This document shows positions 1 to 8,310 of a stretch of 64,000 bases of DNA, in pieces. Location of the stretch: the NCBI RefSeq assembly GCF_900184995.1, contig NZ_LT860098.1, positions 5,001 to 69,000 of the forward strand. The letters are read 5' to 3'. Under the pieces are notes generated by a model. That model made no database searches and was not told the origin of the DNA. It was given only the letters and a program-made list of their open reading frames with translations. Numbering within the stretch: the stretch's first letter is position 1; each line of letters opens with the position of its first letter. A program made the translations under genes and the position numbers. Origin of the DNA: Konateibacter massiliensis. GTDB lineage: Bacteria > Bacillota > Clostridia > Lachnospirales > Lachnospiraceae.

Positions 1-777
1 GACGGCATTGTTTACCAATACCTCCACCACTGCCTTTTGGAAGGATGCCGCAATATCGGCTTCGTTTATTTCTATATTTTTCATCTGGCAGCTATTGATA
101 TAATTTAATACTGCCGACTTGACTCCGCTGAAGCTAAAATCATATTCGTTCTCTTCGATATGTGCCCGCGGAAATTTTATCGCATCAGGATTCCCTTCTT
201 TCGCGAGTTTATCAATTTTAGGTCCGCCCGGATATCCTAAACCGATGGCTCTTGCCACCTTATCAAACGCTTCTCCTGCTGCGTCGTCCCTCGTTCTGCC
301 AATCACCTCATATTTTCCGTACTCCTTGACAAGCATTAAATAAGTGTGTCCTCCTGACACAACAAGACACATAAACGGCGGTTCCAACTCAGGGTGTTCG
401 ATATAGTTAGCGGAAATATGCCCGCTTATATGATGAACGCCTACTAAATCTATATTTTTTGCATAGCTGATCGCCTTTGCCTCTGCCACTCCGACTAAGA
501 GCGCCCCGACAAGTCCCGGGCCATAGGTTACACCGATTGCGTCGATGTCATCCAGCGTCACGCTTGCATTTTCCAACGCTTCCTCAATCACCTGATTAAT
601 CTTTTCAATATGCTTTCTGGACGCAATCTCCGGTACGACTCCTCCGTACAGTTTATGCAGTTCAATCTGTGAAGATATCACATTTGACAATACCTCCCTG
701 CCGTTTCGGACAACTGCTGCCGCCGTCTCATCACAGGAGGTTTCGATTCCTAATATTAATATATTTTCCTTATCCAT
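1..777 (-). CDS. tsaD: tRNA N6-threonylcarbamoyltransferase TsaD (partial, C-terminus cut by window edge)
   Basis: This is the catalytic subunit that transfers threonylcarbamoyl to A37 of ANN-decoding tRNAs, acting in the cytoplasm with TsaB and TsaE. The ATG at 777 opens a frame that runs off the left edge; 259 residues are visible of a usual 335-345. The N-terminus reads [20 protein letters not shown], the ASKHA ATPase signature of the Kae1/TsaD family. The metal-binding pair lies in [11 protein letters not shown] (about His116 and His120), and DFSFSGVKS follows near residue 225. It is the last gene of a group that includes tsaE, tsaB and rimI. The 65-bp repeat at 803-867 lies directly upstream and forms its leader. 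The family call is firm; only the C-terminus is unseen. Confidence 0.97.
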   Translation of the reverse strand, partial: MDKENILILGIETSCDETAAAVVRNGREVLSNVISSQIELHKLYGGVVPEIASRKHIEKINQVIEEALENASVTLDDIDAIGVTYGPGLVGALLVGVAEAKAISYAKNIDLVGVHHISGHISANYIEHPELEPPFMCLVVSGGHTYLMLVKEYGKYEVIGRTRDDAAGEAFDKVARAIGLGYPGGPKIDKLAKEGNPDAIKFPRAHIEENEYDFSFSGVKSAVLNYINSCQMKNIEINEADIAASFQKAVVEVLVNNAV

Positions 778-802
778 CGTTATTTCGGTTCTTTTGTCCT
801 TT

Positions 803-867
803 CTTAAGTCAAAGCGGATATTCGTAATCCGCTACGCTACTTACTCATAACCTTATTACCACTTCGT
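803..867 (-). repeat. 65-bp dispersed repeat filling the rnz-tsaD gap
   Basis: On the minus strand this reads from ACGAAGTGG to CTTAAG and matches 28066-28130 with about three substitutions in 65 bases. It contains a perfect hairpin, GCGGAT and ATCCGC around a 7-nt loop. It starts just after the rnz stop codon and ends 26 nt before the tsaD start. The plus-strand copy stands in the same position relative to its downstream gene. It looks like a truncated copy of the larger structured element at 27979-28130. Confidence 0.85.
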
Positions 868-868
868 C

Positions 869-1786
869 CTACTCTTCATCCTCCGCAAACGCAAGCTCGA
901 TTGTCTTTCCGTCTTTTCCTGCCTTTGCCCTTGGAAATATTGCTCTTACCTCATCCATAAATTCTTCCGGTCTCACGAGCGACGGACTGAAATGAGTCAG
1001 CCACATTTCCTGCACTTTTGCCTTGCTAGCCAGATTAGCTGCCTCCACAAAGGTCATGTGCTTGTATTCTGCTGCCTTTTCCTCTTTCCCCTTTTCTCCG
1101 TACATTCCTTCGCATATAAACAAATCTGCCTCATAGCTATGTTCCACAATTGACTTGGTCGGTCTTGTGTCGGTACAGTACGAAAGCTTGATGCCTTTTC
1201 TTTGCTTGCCCATTACCATCTCAGGATAATACGTAGTATCTCCGTCCGTTATAACCTCGCCTTTTTGAAGCTTGTTCCAGTATTGCTTCGGAATCTCCTG
1301 ACTGATAGCTTTTTCAAGCTGAAACTTTCCTGCCCTCGGTATCTCAAGGCTATACCCATAGCAGGTCACATTGTGTTTCACCTTGTAGGCACAGATGATA
1401 TATCCGTTTAGCTCGATTGTCTCGGTTTCCTGTGACAGCTCAATAAAATTAATTGAAAAAGGCAGCTCCGGTGCAATGACGCGCAGGGCATTTACAACCC
1501 GCTCCAAGCCCTTTGGGCCTATCAACGTCAACGGTTCGCTTCTCTCGGCATTCCCCATTGTGAGGAGAAGTCCCGGCAAACCGCTGATGTGATCGGCATG
1601 ATAGTGTGTAAAACATATTACATCAATAGGCTTAAAACTCCATCCCTTGTCCTTTATCGCAATCTGCGTTCCTTCGCCGCAATCAATCAAAACGCTGCTG
1701 CCGTTGTATCTGGTCATCAACGATGTCAGTCTTCGTCTTGGCAACGGCATCATTCCGCCTGTTCCCAGCAAACATACTTCTAGCAT
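869..1786 (-). CDS. rnz: Ribonuclease Z (tRNA 3'-processing endonuclease)
   Basis: This zinc-dependent endonuclease trims the 3' trailer of tRNA precursors in the cytoplasm. It has 305 residues, normal for the bacterial short form. The metallo-beta-lactamase core motif is THYHADHISG near residue 60, after LLGTGG at residues 7-12, where the family has its conserved N-terminal glycine motif. A later LSYCTDTRP carries the metal-binding Asp, and LTHFSPS near residue 265 carries the last His. It lies 21 bp behind a small zinc-ribbon gene and just ahead of tsaD, so two tRNA maturation activities sit side by side. The ATG follows a GAGGAA ribosome binding site. Confidence 0.95.
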   Translation of the reverse strand: MLEVCLLGTGGMMPLPRRRLTSLMTRYNGSSVLIDCGEGTQIAIKDKGWSFKPIDVICFTHYHADHISGLPGLLLTMGNAERSEPLTLIGPKGLERVVNALRVIAPELPFSINFIELSQETETIELNGYIICAYKVKHNVTCYGYSLEIPRAGKFQLEKAISQEIPKQYWNKLQKGEVITDGDTTYYPEMVMGKQRKGIKLSYCTDTRPTKSIVEHSYEADLFICEGMYGEKGKEEKAAEYKHMTFVEAANLASKAKVQEMWLTHFSPSLVRPEEFMDEVRAIFPRAKAGKDGKTIELAFAEDEE

Positions 1787-1807
1787 AATATATTCCTCTT
1801 CGTATCG

Positions 1808-2056
1808 TTATAATAATTCTTTCTCGTTTGTTACCGCAACCGGAAGTACAAATTTTTCTGTCAGCATATCGTAGCAATCTTCACATAAATCAAAGGAGTG
1901 AACCTGTCCATCTTTCTCCGAAAAATATCCCCAGTGCTGTTCCACAGCGGCTACCCCTTCTGTGATGATGCCTTTTTCTATTTTAATCTGTTTTCCACAA
2001 AGATTACAATGCACACTTTTTATCTGCTGCTTGTTTTTATTTATAAATTTACGCAT
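1808..2056 (-). CDS. Small zinc-ribbon-like protein of unknown function
   Basis: An 82-residue protein with a basic N-terminus (MRKFINKNKQQ) and two CxxC knuckles, CNLCG near residue 18 and CEDCYD near residue 58. This spacing suggests one structural zinc site. No signal peptide or membrane segment is seen. I do not recognise a named family, though small four-cysteine proteins of this type are common in Firmicutes. It lies 21 bp ahead of rnz in the same direction and is probably cotranscribed with it. A role in RNA binding or protein contact would be a guess from the fold and context. Confidence 0.7.
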   Translation of the reverse strand: MRKFINKNKQQIKSVHCNLCGKQIKIEKGIITEGVAAVEQHWGYFSEKDGQVHSFDLCEDCYDMLTEKFVLPVAVTNEKELL

Positions 2057-2177
2057 ATACTTTCCTCCCTGTTAAGTTTCCTATTACAGAGTTATCTTGA
2101 TATATTATAGTATACATTGAAATTCAAAATAAATATAGTGGAAATAGTTTCTCAAAATAGCAAAAAATACGAAAGGC

Positions 2178-2615
2178 CTATGGACGATACCACATGATAA
2201 TTGCATTTTCCGCCGGGTGCTCATAGTAATTTTTGCGTATTCCTTCTTCTGTAAATCCAAGCTTTTTATATAAGTGAATGGCGGTTTCATTGCTTTCTCG
2301 AACCTCAAGCGTGTAAGCCTCCACCCCTTCCTTATTCCCAATCTCGATTAATTTCAAAAGCATGTCAAATGCGATATGCCTGCCTCTGTACTCCTTATCT
2401 ACGGCTACATTGTTAATGTTTCCTTCTCCTACAATATTCCAGAGACCGCAGTAACCGACTACACGCGATCCGTCACATGCCACTACATAAATGCTGCCTT
2501 TCTGTGCCAGAGAAGCCCTCAAATCCTCAATTGACCAAGGCATGGAAAATACAGCCTTCTCAATCTCATTGACCTGTATAATGTCATCCTCTCTCATCAA
2601 TCTGATTTCTATCAT
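2178..2615 (-). CDS. rimI: Ribosomal protein S18 alanine N-acetyltransferase RimI
   Basis: A GNAT-family acetyltransferase of 145 residues. RimI acetylates the N-terminal alanine of ribosomal protein S18. The start is MIEIRLMREDDIIQVNEIE. The acetyl-CoA binding segment is the stretch VDKEYRGRHIAFDMLLK, whose RGR differs slightly from the usual RGxG/A. It is followed by LEVRESNETAIHLYKKLGF, a typical RimI C-terminal motif. Its ATG overlaps the end of tsaB, so the two are translationally coupled. tsaE-tsaB-rimI is a common bacterial order, which supports RimI over other GNAT families. Confidence 0.93.
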   Translation of the reverse strand: MIEIRLMREDDIIQVNEIEKAVFSMPWSIEDLRASLAQKGSIYVVACDGSRVVGYCGLWNIVGEGNINNVAVDKEYRGRHIAFDMLLKLIEIGNKEGVEAYTLEVRESNETAIHLYKKLGFTEEGIRKNYYEHPAENAIIMWYRP

Positions 2616-3313
2616 GCTTCCCTTTCCAAACGCTCTCTCTCCGCCTGAGATAATCTTAAATAATCCGGCTTATGCTCTTCTGCCGGCTCTGTTTTTCCTT
2701 CGATAAGATACTGCTTTGCCAATGTGCCTATAGATGCCGCCCTCTGCTTATTCAGATGTGCCGGAGCAAACGAATAAGCTACTGTTAGTGTATCCTTTAT
2801 CGTCTGTGCATAAACCGGAATGCCATCCCCTGCAAAAATAACAGGGCGCCCAATTTTGTTGAGCTTCCCGATAATCTCCTCAATGGATACTGCCATCTGT
2901 TCTTCTATAATATGAAAAACATCATCCTTAAATTCATAAAGCCCTGTGTAAACCTGATTTCTTTTTGCATCCATAATCGGACATATCACCTTGTCTGTCC
3001 CGTACAGATTGTATGCCAAACCGTCTACGGTCGGGACTGATATGAGCGGTTTATTCAATGCCAGTCCAAGCCCTTTTGCCGTCGCAGAGCCAATGCGCAA
3101 CCCTGTAAAGGATCCAGGTCCCCCCGCAACTGCAATCGCATCAATGTCCTCCAGATTTGTATCTGTTATTTTTACAATCTCATCAATCATCGGAAGCAGG
3201 GTCTGGGAATGTGTCTTTTTATGATTAATGGTGTATTCTGCCACCATCGTTTCATCTTCTATTATCGCTGCGGAGGCTACAAGTCCCGAGCTGTCTATGG
3301 CTAAAATCTTCAT
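2612..3313 (-). CDS. tsaB: tRNA threonylcarbamoyladenosine biosynthesis protein TsaB
   Basis: TsaB is the inactive ASKHA paralogue that scaffolds TsaD during t6A synthesis. The protein begins MKILAIDSSGLVASAAI and carries AVAGGPGSFTGLRIGSATAK, the family signature, near residues 64-83. An upstream in-frame ATG at 3328 exists, but GAGGAG seven bases before the ATG at 3313 makes 3313 the better start. With that start the protein has 233 residues, normal for the family. It follows tsaE closely and overlaps rimI at its 3' end. The C-terminus has the family-typical YLR near PDYLRLSQAERER. Confidence 0.95.
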   Translation of the reverse strand: MKILAIDSSGLVASAAIIEDETMVAEYTINHKKTHSQTLLPMIDEIVKITDTNLEDIDAIAVAGGPGSFTGLRIGSATAKGLGLALNKPLISVPTVDGLAYNLYGTDKVICPIMDAKRNQVYTGLYEFKDDVFHIIEEQMAVSIEEIIGKLNKIGRPVIFAGDGIPVYAQTIKDTLTVAYSFAPAHLNKQRAASIGTLAKQYLIEGKTEPAEEHKPDYLRLSQAERERLEREA

Positions 3314-3324
3314 AGTCGTTCTCC

Positions 3325-3750
3325 TCAATCACTTATTGTTATTTTCCGGTAGTCAAAGCCCTTCTCCAAATCCTTCTCAATTCTGATTTCCTTTATATCC
3401 TTAGGAAGTATTTCCTCAATCAGATTTGCCCATTCAATGAGGCAGACGCCTCCCCCGTAAAAATAATCTTCATATCCCACTTCTTCCATCTCTTCCACAT
3501 CACCGATACGGTACACGTCAAAATGATATAACGGAAGCCTTCCTTCCTCATATATCTGGATTATAGTAAACGTGGGACTGCTGATCGGCTCCTCTATTCC
3601 AAGCCCTCTCGCAAACCCCTGCGTAAAAACTGTCTTTCCGACACCCAAATCTCCGATAAGGGAAAATACATCTCCCGGCCTTACCTCTTCTCCCAGCTTT
3701 TTCCCCAATTCATATGTCTCTTTTGCTGAATTCGTCTCAATCTGAATCAT
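3325..3750 (-). CDS. tsaE: tRNA threonylcarbamoyladenosine biosynthesis ATPase TsaE
   Basis: TsaE is a small P-loop ATPase that binds the TsaB-TsaD pair and drives turnover of t6A synthesis. It has 141 residues. The Walker A motif GDLGVGKT lies at about residues 33-40, followed by SSPTFTIIQIYE, the family switch region, and HFDVYRI, conserved in YjeE/TsaE. The characteristic LIEWAN occurs near residue 104. It is the first of tsaE-tsaB-rimI and starts only 16 bp after the YcxB-like gene, so one transcript may begin further upstream. The call is secure. Confidence 0.96.
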   Translation of the reverse strand: MIQIETNSAKETYELGKKLGEEVRPGDVFSLIGDLGVGKTVFTQGFARGLGIEEPISSPTFTIIQIYEEGRLPLYHFDVYRIGDVEEMEEVGYEDYFYGGGVCLIEWANLIEEILPKDIKEIRIEKDLEKGFDYRKITISD

Positions 3751-3766
3751 CTATCACCGCTCCGTT

Positions 3767-4276
3767 TCATTTTAGCTGTTTTAACTTAATCTTGGACGGC
3801 TCCAATTTCTCTGTCACCACCGCTGCAAAATCTTCATAGTTTTCACCGATGGCACGTCTCGGAATAATATTTGCCCTCTGCTTCGTCATATAGATCAGTA
3901 CACTTCGTCTGGAAGCTGTTATTTGCTGAACATCCTCCCACTTTATTGTGGTGCTTTCTTCCTTTTGGCTCGTTGTGATTCCCTCATCATGAAAGTGATA
4001 GGAAATCGGCTCTTTATAGGTAGGCGTCGTCTTAACTACCTTGACAGCCTTCAAATAATAATTAATCGGGTTAAAAAACAAAAAGAAGAAGCCGAATATA
4101 ATATAAATGACACTGTGCCCTTGCGGAACATCGCCATAAGTGTAGGCAGCTACAACAAACATCGCCAATCCGAACACGATACTGATTAGTCCGCCAATTC
4201 CGCTGTAAGTATGGTGGAGATAGAAGTTATACATGTCTCCTACATTTATCTTGGTATCTATTTTTATCTCTTTCAT
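3767..4276 (-). CDS. YcxB-like membrane protein
   Basis: A 169-residue protein with two hydrophobic helices (about residues 27-48 and 55-75) and a cytoplasmic C-terminal half. That half includes SYHFHDEGITTSQKEESTTIKWEDV, a pattern of YcxB-like C-terminal domains with a PH-like fold, written here only as a segment near residues 90-115. Its biochemical role is not known. It sits 16 bp upstream of tsaE and may supply the promoter for the t6A genes. Downstream of the MacAB-like operon there is a hairpin (4335-4381) that separates the two groups. Confidence 0.65.
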   Translation of the reverse strand: MKEIKIDTKINVGDMYNFYLHHTYSGIGGLISIVFGLAMFVVAAYTYGDVPQGHSVIYIIFGFFFLFFNPINYYLKAVKVVKTTPTYKEPISYHFHDEGITTSQKEESTTIKWEDVQQITASRRSVLIYMTKQRANIIPRRAIGENYEDFAAVVTEKLEPSKIKLKQLK

Positions 4277-4334
4277 AGAAATTCCTCCCTTTTACAGACT
4301 GATTATAGCACAGTAAAATTTGTATGACAAGCAA

Positions 4335-4381
4335 CTAAGCCCTGCAAATCAGACGGAATTCATCTGATTCACAAGGCTTAG
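4335..4381 (-). terminator. Nested hairpin after the MacAB-like operon
   Basis: Two stems are stacked: CTAAGCC with GGCTTAG outside, and AATCAGA with TCTGATT inside, separated by a small internal loop. It lies 30 bp past the stop codon of the permease gene at 4412. The thymine run after the stem is poor, so termination is likely but not certain. Confidence 0.5.
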
Positions 4382-4411
4382 CCGTGTATTCTGATTTTAT
4401 TTTATGTCTTA

Positions 4412-5641
4412 CTAATTTCTTCTCAACGCTTCGATCGGACTTAGCTTTGCCGCTTTTCTCGCCGGATAAATTCCAAAGAAAATTCCGACCGCTGATGAAA
4501 ACAAGGTTGCAAGTGCAACAGTTGAGAATTGAATTTTTGGCGCAATGCCAATCATCGGCAGAGAGCATACACCATAGGCCCCCAGGACTCCAAGCACAAT
4601 TCCAATCAATCCTCCACAAAGAGTTATAATTGCAGACTCAGAAAGGAACTGCATCATAATTGATCTTGTTCTCGCTCCGAGCGCTTTTCGGATACCGATT
4701 TCCCTCGTTCTCTCCGTCACAGAAACGAGCATGATATTCATAACACCAATACCGCCGACAAGAAGAGAGATTGCGGCAACAAATATAATAAACACTGTAA
4801 TAAGGCTTAAAACAGATGTAATACTGCCGATTTGGTCTGCCGCATTTTGAAGAAGATATATTTCTTCCCCACGGTTGTTATGTCTGGCTTCCAATATTTT
4901 AACGATAGAGGAAACCATGTCTCTTGAATCATCTGGACTGTCCGTGATTGCATAAATCGAGGAAAAATCTCCAAAATAAAATCCATATGCCGATTCCAGC
5001 ATACTGTATGGTGCATAAACGCTGATGGAATCCGATGTATACATAAATGAATCAAGCATTCCGCTGGACTCCACTCTCGTCACACCTACAATTTGAAGCT
5101 CCTGCGTGATATTGTACATTGTCACCTCAATACTCATACCGACAACATCCGAGGTACCAAAGAGCTTAATTGCATCTTTTTCTGATATTACGCACACTTT
5201 TCTTGCGGATAAAAAGTCATCCTCCGAATAGAATCTTCCTTTTACTATCTTTTCATTTGTTAAAAAATATTGCATGTCACTTGTGCCGGTGGATACCGAT
5301 GCATCAAAGTTTCCTTTGCTTCCAAGTGCTGTACCGGAAAGGTACAGGGTAGGGGTGATACCCTTTATAAGAGGAACCTTTTCCTTGATTGCATCAATAT
5401 CCTCCTGCGTGATATAATCGCTCTCTTGTGCTTTTGAATCATTAAGATAAACATATACCTGGCCACCTGCCATACTGTTTAACTCATCTGTAACTTGCGA
5501 CGACACTCCGTTACCGATGCCGATAATCATGATAACAGAGGAAATACCGATGATAATTCCAAGCATTGTGAGCAGGGAACGCCCTTTGTTGGATCTCAAA
5601 TTATCAATTGCCATTTTCAAATACTCTAAAAGTTGTGCCAT
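4412..5641 (-). CDS. MacB-type ABC transporter permease
   Basis: A 409-residue permease with an N-terminal membrane helix (residues 20-44), a large extracellular MacB_PCD domain (about 45-275) and a three-helix FtsX domain from about 280. The FtsX segment ends in the ERTREIGIRKALGAR motif that contacts the ATPase. The start codon follows AAGGAG by seven bases. It is the third gene of a complete export unit, after the ATPase (7329-8030) and the adaptor (5684-7315). Such systems push peptides, antimicrobials or lipoproteins outward by mechanotransmission. The substrate cannot be told from the sequence. Confidence 0.93.
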   Translation of the reverse strand: MAQLLEYLKMAIDNLRSNKGRSLLTMLGIIIGISSVIMIIGIGNGVSSQVTDELNSMAGGQVYVYLNDSKAQESDYITQEDIDAIKEKVPLIKGITPTLYLSGTALGSKGNFDASVSTGTSDMQYFLTNEKIVKGRFYSEDDFLSARKVCVISEKDAIKLFGTSDVVGMSIEVTMYNITQELQIVGVTRVESSGMLDSFMYTSDSISVYAPYSMLESAYGFYFGDFSSIYAITDSPDDSRDMVSSIVKILEARHNNRGEEIYLLQNAADQIGSITSVLSLITVFIIFVAAISLLVGGIGVMNIMLVSVTERTREIGIRKALGARTRSIMMQFLSESAIITLCGGLIGIVLGVLGAYGVCSLPMIGIAPKIQFSTVALATLFSSAVGIFFGIYPARKAAKLSPIEALRRN

Positions 5642-5683
5642 GTGCTTTCTCCTTCCTGAACCATCGCTACCTATACTTCTAGA

Positions 5684-7315
5684 TTATTCTTGTACCGGCG
5701 CTGAATCCGTCTGTGTTTCGTCAGAAGTCTCAGAATTTGTTGTGTCCTCTGTCGTATCGGAGGTTGTCGTCTCACTTACCGCTTCGTCCTTGGCAGTTGT
5801 ATCTGTTGTCTCCTCAGTTGCCGCATCTCCTGCTGCACTGCTATCCGCCGGTATCACTGTGACTGCTGTTCCCTCTGTGATATCGGTTGTAATCTCACTG
5901 ATAACCTCTTCGCCTTCGCTGATTCCTTCTTTTATTTCTATATACTCATCCGAGCTAAGTCCGGTTGTTACAGCCTTCTTCACTACGACGCCGTTTTCCA
6001 CCACATAGCAGAAGGAACCGTCTTTATCTGTATTAACACATTCTACCGGCACTAAAACTACATTGGAAGCACTTCCCACATTAATTTTTACTTTCGCTTC
6101 CACTCCCAGATAGATATTGTCATCCGGATTGTCTATATGAATTTCTGCATTGATAACTGATGCGCCTGCGGCATTTGTAGTCGCTACTCTGCTTATCTTC
6201 GTAACGGTTCCCGTATAATCGCTGCCGCCTAATGTAATATCTGCGCTCTGACCTTCTTTTACATCTTCTAAATCATACTTGGTGAGTGCCACGGTGATTC
6301 GTACATCCTCATTGCTTGCCACGGTAAACAGACTTGTTCCCTCTGCCACAGTTGCACCCTGTGCTGCCTGAACATCCGTTATAATACCGTTAAACTCTGC
6401 GCTGATTCCTACCTTTGCTTTTTCAAGTCCAAGCTGTGCCTGCTCCAATGTCAGACCAGATACTTCCGTCGTTGCTGACTTTTGCGTTTTTTCATTTCCT
6501 GTCAGTACACCTTCCTCTGTGGAAGCTTTAATTGACTTTTGCTCAGACAGGTTGGACTGCAAGGTTGCCAGTTCACTTTGTGCCGAAATTAAATTATTGT
6601 TTAAATCCGTTGTATAATTATTGGAAGCTTTGATTTTTTCTTTAGCATCCTTAATTTTTTCTGTATATTTTTCAATCTTGGAGGTCTTGTTTGCAGCGGT
6701 ATATTCTTCTAAGCTTGCCTGATACTCCGCTAATTTAGTCTGTAAATCAGATACATAATTCGCTTCATCATTAAGACTCATCTGAAGACTTTCCACATAA
6801 TTTTGCTGATCCTCTACCTGCTGCTCCAATATCGTAACATCATTTGAGGAGTTTTGGTATTTGGTTGCATTTTTGTTAGAGTCGGCCAACGCCTGTGCAT
6901 AGTCAGCCTTGCTTGCATTGTTTTGCAGCTCCTGCTGCTTATACTGGTTTTCCAATGCCTGTGTATCATATGCCACAAGCAGGTCACCTGCATGAACATT
7001 GGAACCTTTTTCTACGTTAAACTCCGTAATTTTTGCACTTACATCAGCATAATATGTTTTTGTCTCCTCGCTCTCCACGGAGCCGCTTGTCGACAACACC
7101 TGCTCAATATCACCGATTATCGCCTTCTGTGTTGTCACAGTCGGAAGGACCTCCGGTGCAAACATATTTGGCAAAATAAGCAGTGCCAAAACTACAATGA
7201 TGACAAGTCCTATTATAATTCTTCTGATAAGTTTTTTATTTTTTTTCTTCGCAGGCTTTATTTCCTGCAATTCTGCCGTATCATTTTTTTTCTTCTTAAA
7301 CATAACTCTTACCAT
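5684..7315 (-). CDS. HlyD/MacA-type efflux adaptor subunit
   Basis: A membrane-anchored adaptor. A lysine-rich N-terminus precedes one membrane helix (LIRRIIIGLVIIVVLALLIL). A lipoyl-like half domain (VLSTSGSVESEE), a long coiled coil of about 170 residues, the second lipoyl half (GISAEFNGIITDVQAA) and beta-barrel domains follow. The last 60 residues are rich in Thr, Ser, Asp and Glu, a likely disordered cell-wall tail. The frame is open from 7351, inside the ATPase stop region. CAGAGG fits the ATG at 7315 best, but 7303 (MFKKKK) is nearly as good. It probably links the MacB-like permease to the cell wall space. Confidence 0.88.
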   Translation of the reverse strand: MVRVMFKKKKNDTAELQEIKPAKKKNKKLIRRIIIGLVIIVVLALLILPNMFAPEVLPTVTTQKAIIGDIEQVLSTSGSVESEETKTYYADVSAKITEFNVEKGSNVHAGDLLVAYDTQALENQYKQQELQNNASKADYAQALADSNKNATKYQNSSNDVTILEQQVEDQQNYVESLQMSLNDEANYVSDLQTKLAEYQASLEEYTAANKTSKIEKYTEKIKDAKEKIKASNNYTTDLNNNLISAQSELATLQSNLSEQKSIKASTEEGVLTGNEKTQKSATTEVSGLTLEQAQLGLEKAKVGISAEFNGIITDVQAAQGATVAEGTSLFTVASNEDVRITVALTKYDLEDVKEGQSADITLGGSDYTGTVTKISRVATTNAAGASVINAEIHIDNPDDNIYLGVEAKVKINVGSASNVVLVPVECVNTDKDGSFCYVVENGVVVKKAVTTGLSSDEYIEIKEGISEGEEVISEITTDITEGTAVTVIPADSSAAGDAATEETTDTTAKDEAVSETTTSDTTEDTTNSETSDETQTDSAPVQE

Positions 7316-7328
7316 TCCTTCCTCTGCC

Positions 7329-8030
7329 CTATTCTTCTTCAAAGTGTTCATTTATATAGTCTTTTTCTATCTTACCATCGATAATTCGGATTACTCGCTT
7401 TGCCTGGTCTGCTATATCGTTATCATGCGTGATTAAAATAACAGTTCTTCCGTCTCTATGTAAGCTTTTTAAAATCTTAATGATTTCTTTGCTGGATGCC
7501 GAATCAAGGTTACCGGTCGGCTCATCTGCCAGTATAACGGGTGGCTTCGCTGCTATTGCTCGCGCTATGGCAACTCTCTGCTGCTGACCTCCGGACATTT
7601 CCGATGGTTTGTGGTCCATTCGGTTTGATAAACCCACCATTTGAAGTGCTTCCTCCGCCAGATGGTGTCTTTCTTTTTTTCCTACTCCCCTATATATAAG
7701 CGGAAGCTCCACATTTTCAATTGCCGTCAAATTTGGTATCAAATTGAAACCTTGGAAAATAAAACCGATTTCTAAATTTCGAATATCAGACAGCTCATCA
7801 TCTGTTAATTCAGAAACATTTGAACCGTTTAAATAATAGCTTCCTGAAGTGGGAACATCCAGACACCCCAACACATTCATCAATGTAGATTTACCTGAAC
7901 CTGACTGTCCTATGATTGCCACATATTCTCCTTTATCGATACTCAGCGATACGTCATCCAATGCCCTCACTTCATTTTCGCCCGGGTTATAGATTTTACA
8001 TATATTTTTTACGTCTACAAGTGCGCTCAC
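7329..8030 (-). CDS. MacB/LolD-type ABC transporter ATP-binding protein
   Basis: A 233-residue ATPase with Walker A GQSGSGKST near residue 41, Q-loop in IFQGFNLIP, signature MSGGQQQRVAIARA near residue 143, Walker B VILADEPTGNLDS and the switch His in LITHDND. The PTGNLDS wording marks the FtsE/LolD/MacB branch. The start is GTG at 8030, placed behind a strong GGAGGGAGG site. It is the first gene of the operon, with the adaptor and permease downstream. It might also energise the incomplete hybrid operon at 9321-16249, which has no ATPase of its own, but this is inference. Confidence 0.94.
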   Translation of the reverse strand: MSALVDVKNICKIYNPGENEVRALDDVSLSIDKGEYVAIIGQSGSGKSTLMNVLGCLDVPTSGSYYLNGSNVSELTDDELSDIRNLEIGFIFQGFNLIPNLTAIENVELPLIYRGVGKKERHHLAEEALQMVGLSNRMDHKPSEMSGGQQQRVAIARAIAAKPPVILADEPTGNLDSASSKEIIKILKSLHRDGRTVILITHDNDIADQAKRVIRIIDGKIEKDYINEHFEEE

Positions 8031-8068
8031 TTTTCTTCCTCCCTCCTAAATTATTACTATACAACAAA

Positions 8069-8184
8069 GAATATGCTGTGCACATTCTTCGCGCCCGAGC
8101 GGGTTGCGAAGCAACTGCTTCCTCTCGGCGTGGTGCATATAATATTTTTTTATATAATAGGAAATTTCCTATGATATGAAAACA
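8069..8184 (+). repeat. Structured intergenic repeat, copy A (full length)
   Basis: The copy has three parts. First comes a small hairpin (GAATATGC with GCACATTC). Then a GC-rich core, CGCGCCCGAGCGGGTTGCGA, folds back on GGTGCAT and holds the inner hairpin GTTGC-GAA-GCAAC. Last is an A/T-rich palindrome, ATAGGAAATTTCCTAT. Related copies lie at 8991-9068, 28596-28660, 42541-42660 and, in part, 26981-27035. It lies between ribU and the ATPase gene. Confidence 0.8.
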
Positions 8185-8239
8185 CAAAAAACTCAATGTA
8201 TCATTGTACTAAACACTTAATACAATAATACATTGAGTT
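8185..8239 (-). terminator. Rho-independent terminator of ribU
   Basis: Arms 8190-8208 and 8221-8239 form a 19-bp stem with one mismatch. On the minus strand the stem is followed by TTTTTTG. It lies about 70 bp after the ribU stop codon. Confidence 0.9.
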
Positions 8240-8310
8240 CTTTCTGTCAATATCATTTCCAATTTTTACAAAAACTTAATAGAAACGTAAGATTACGTTA
8301 AAAAATTATC

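Noticed and set aside
5517-6008. 163-codon plus-strand frame across the permease and adaptor genes
   Set aside because: Its Ser/Val-rich sequence is the complement of the acidic Thr/Ser-rich adaptor tail.
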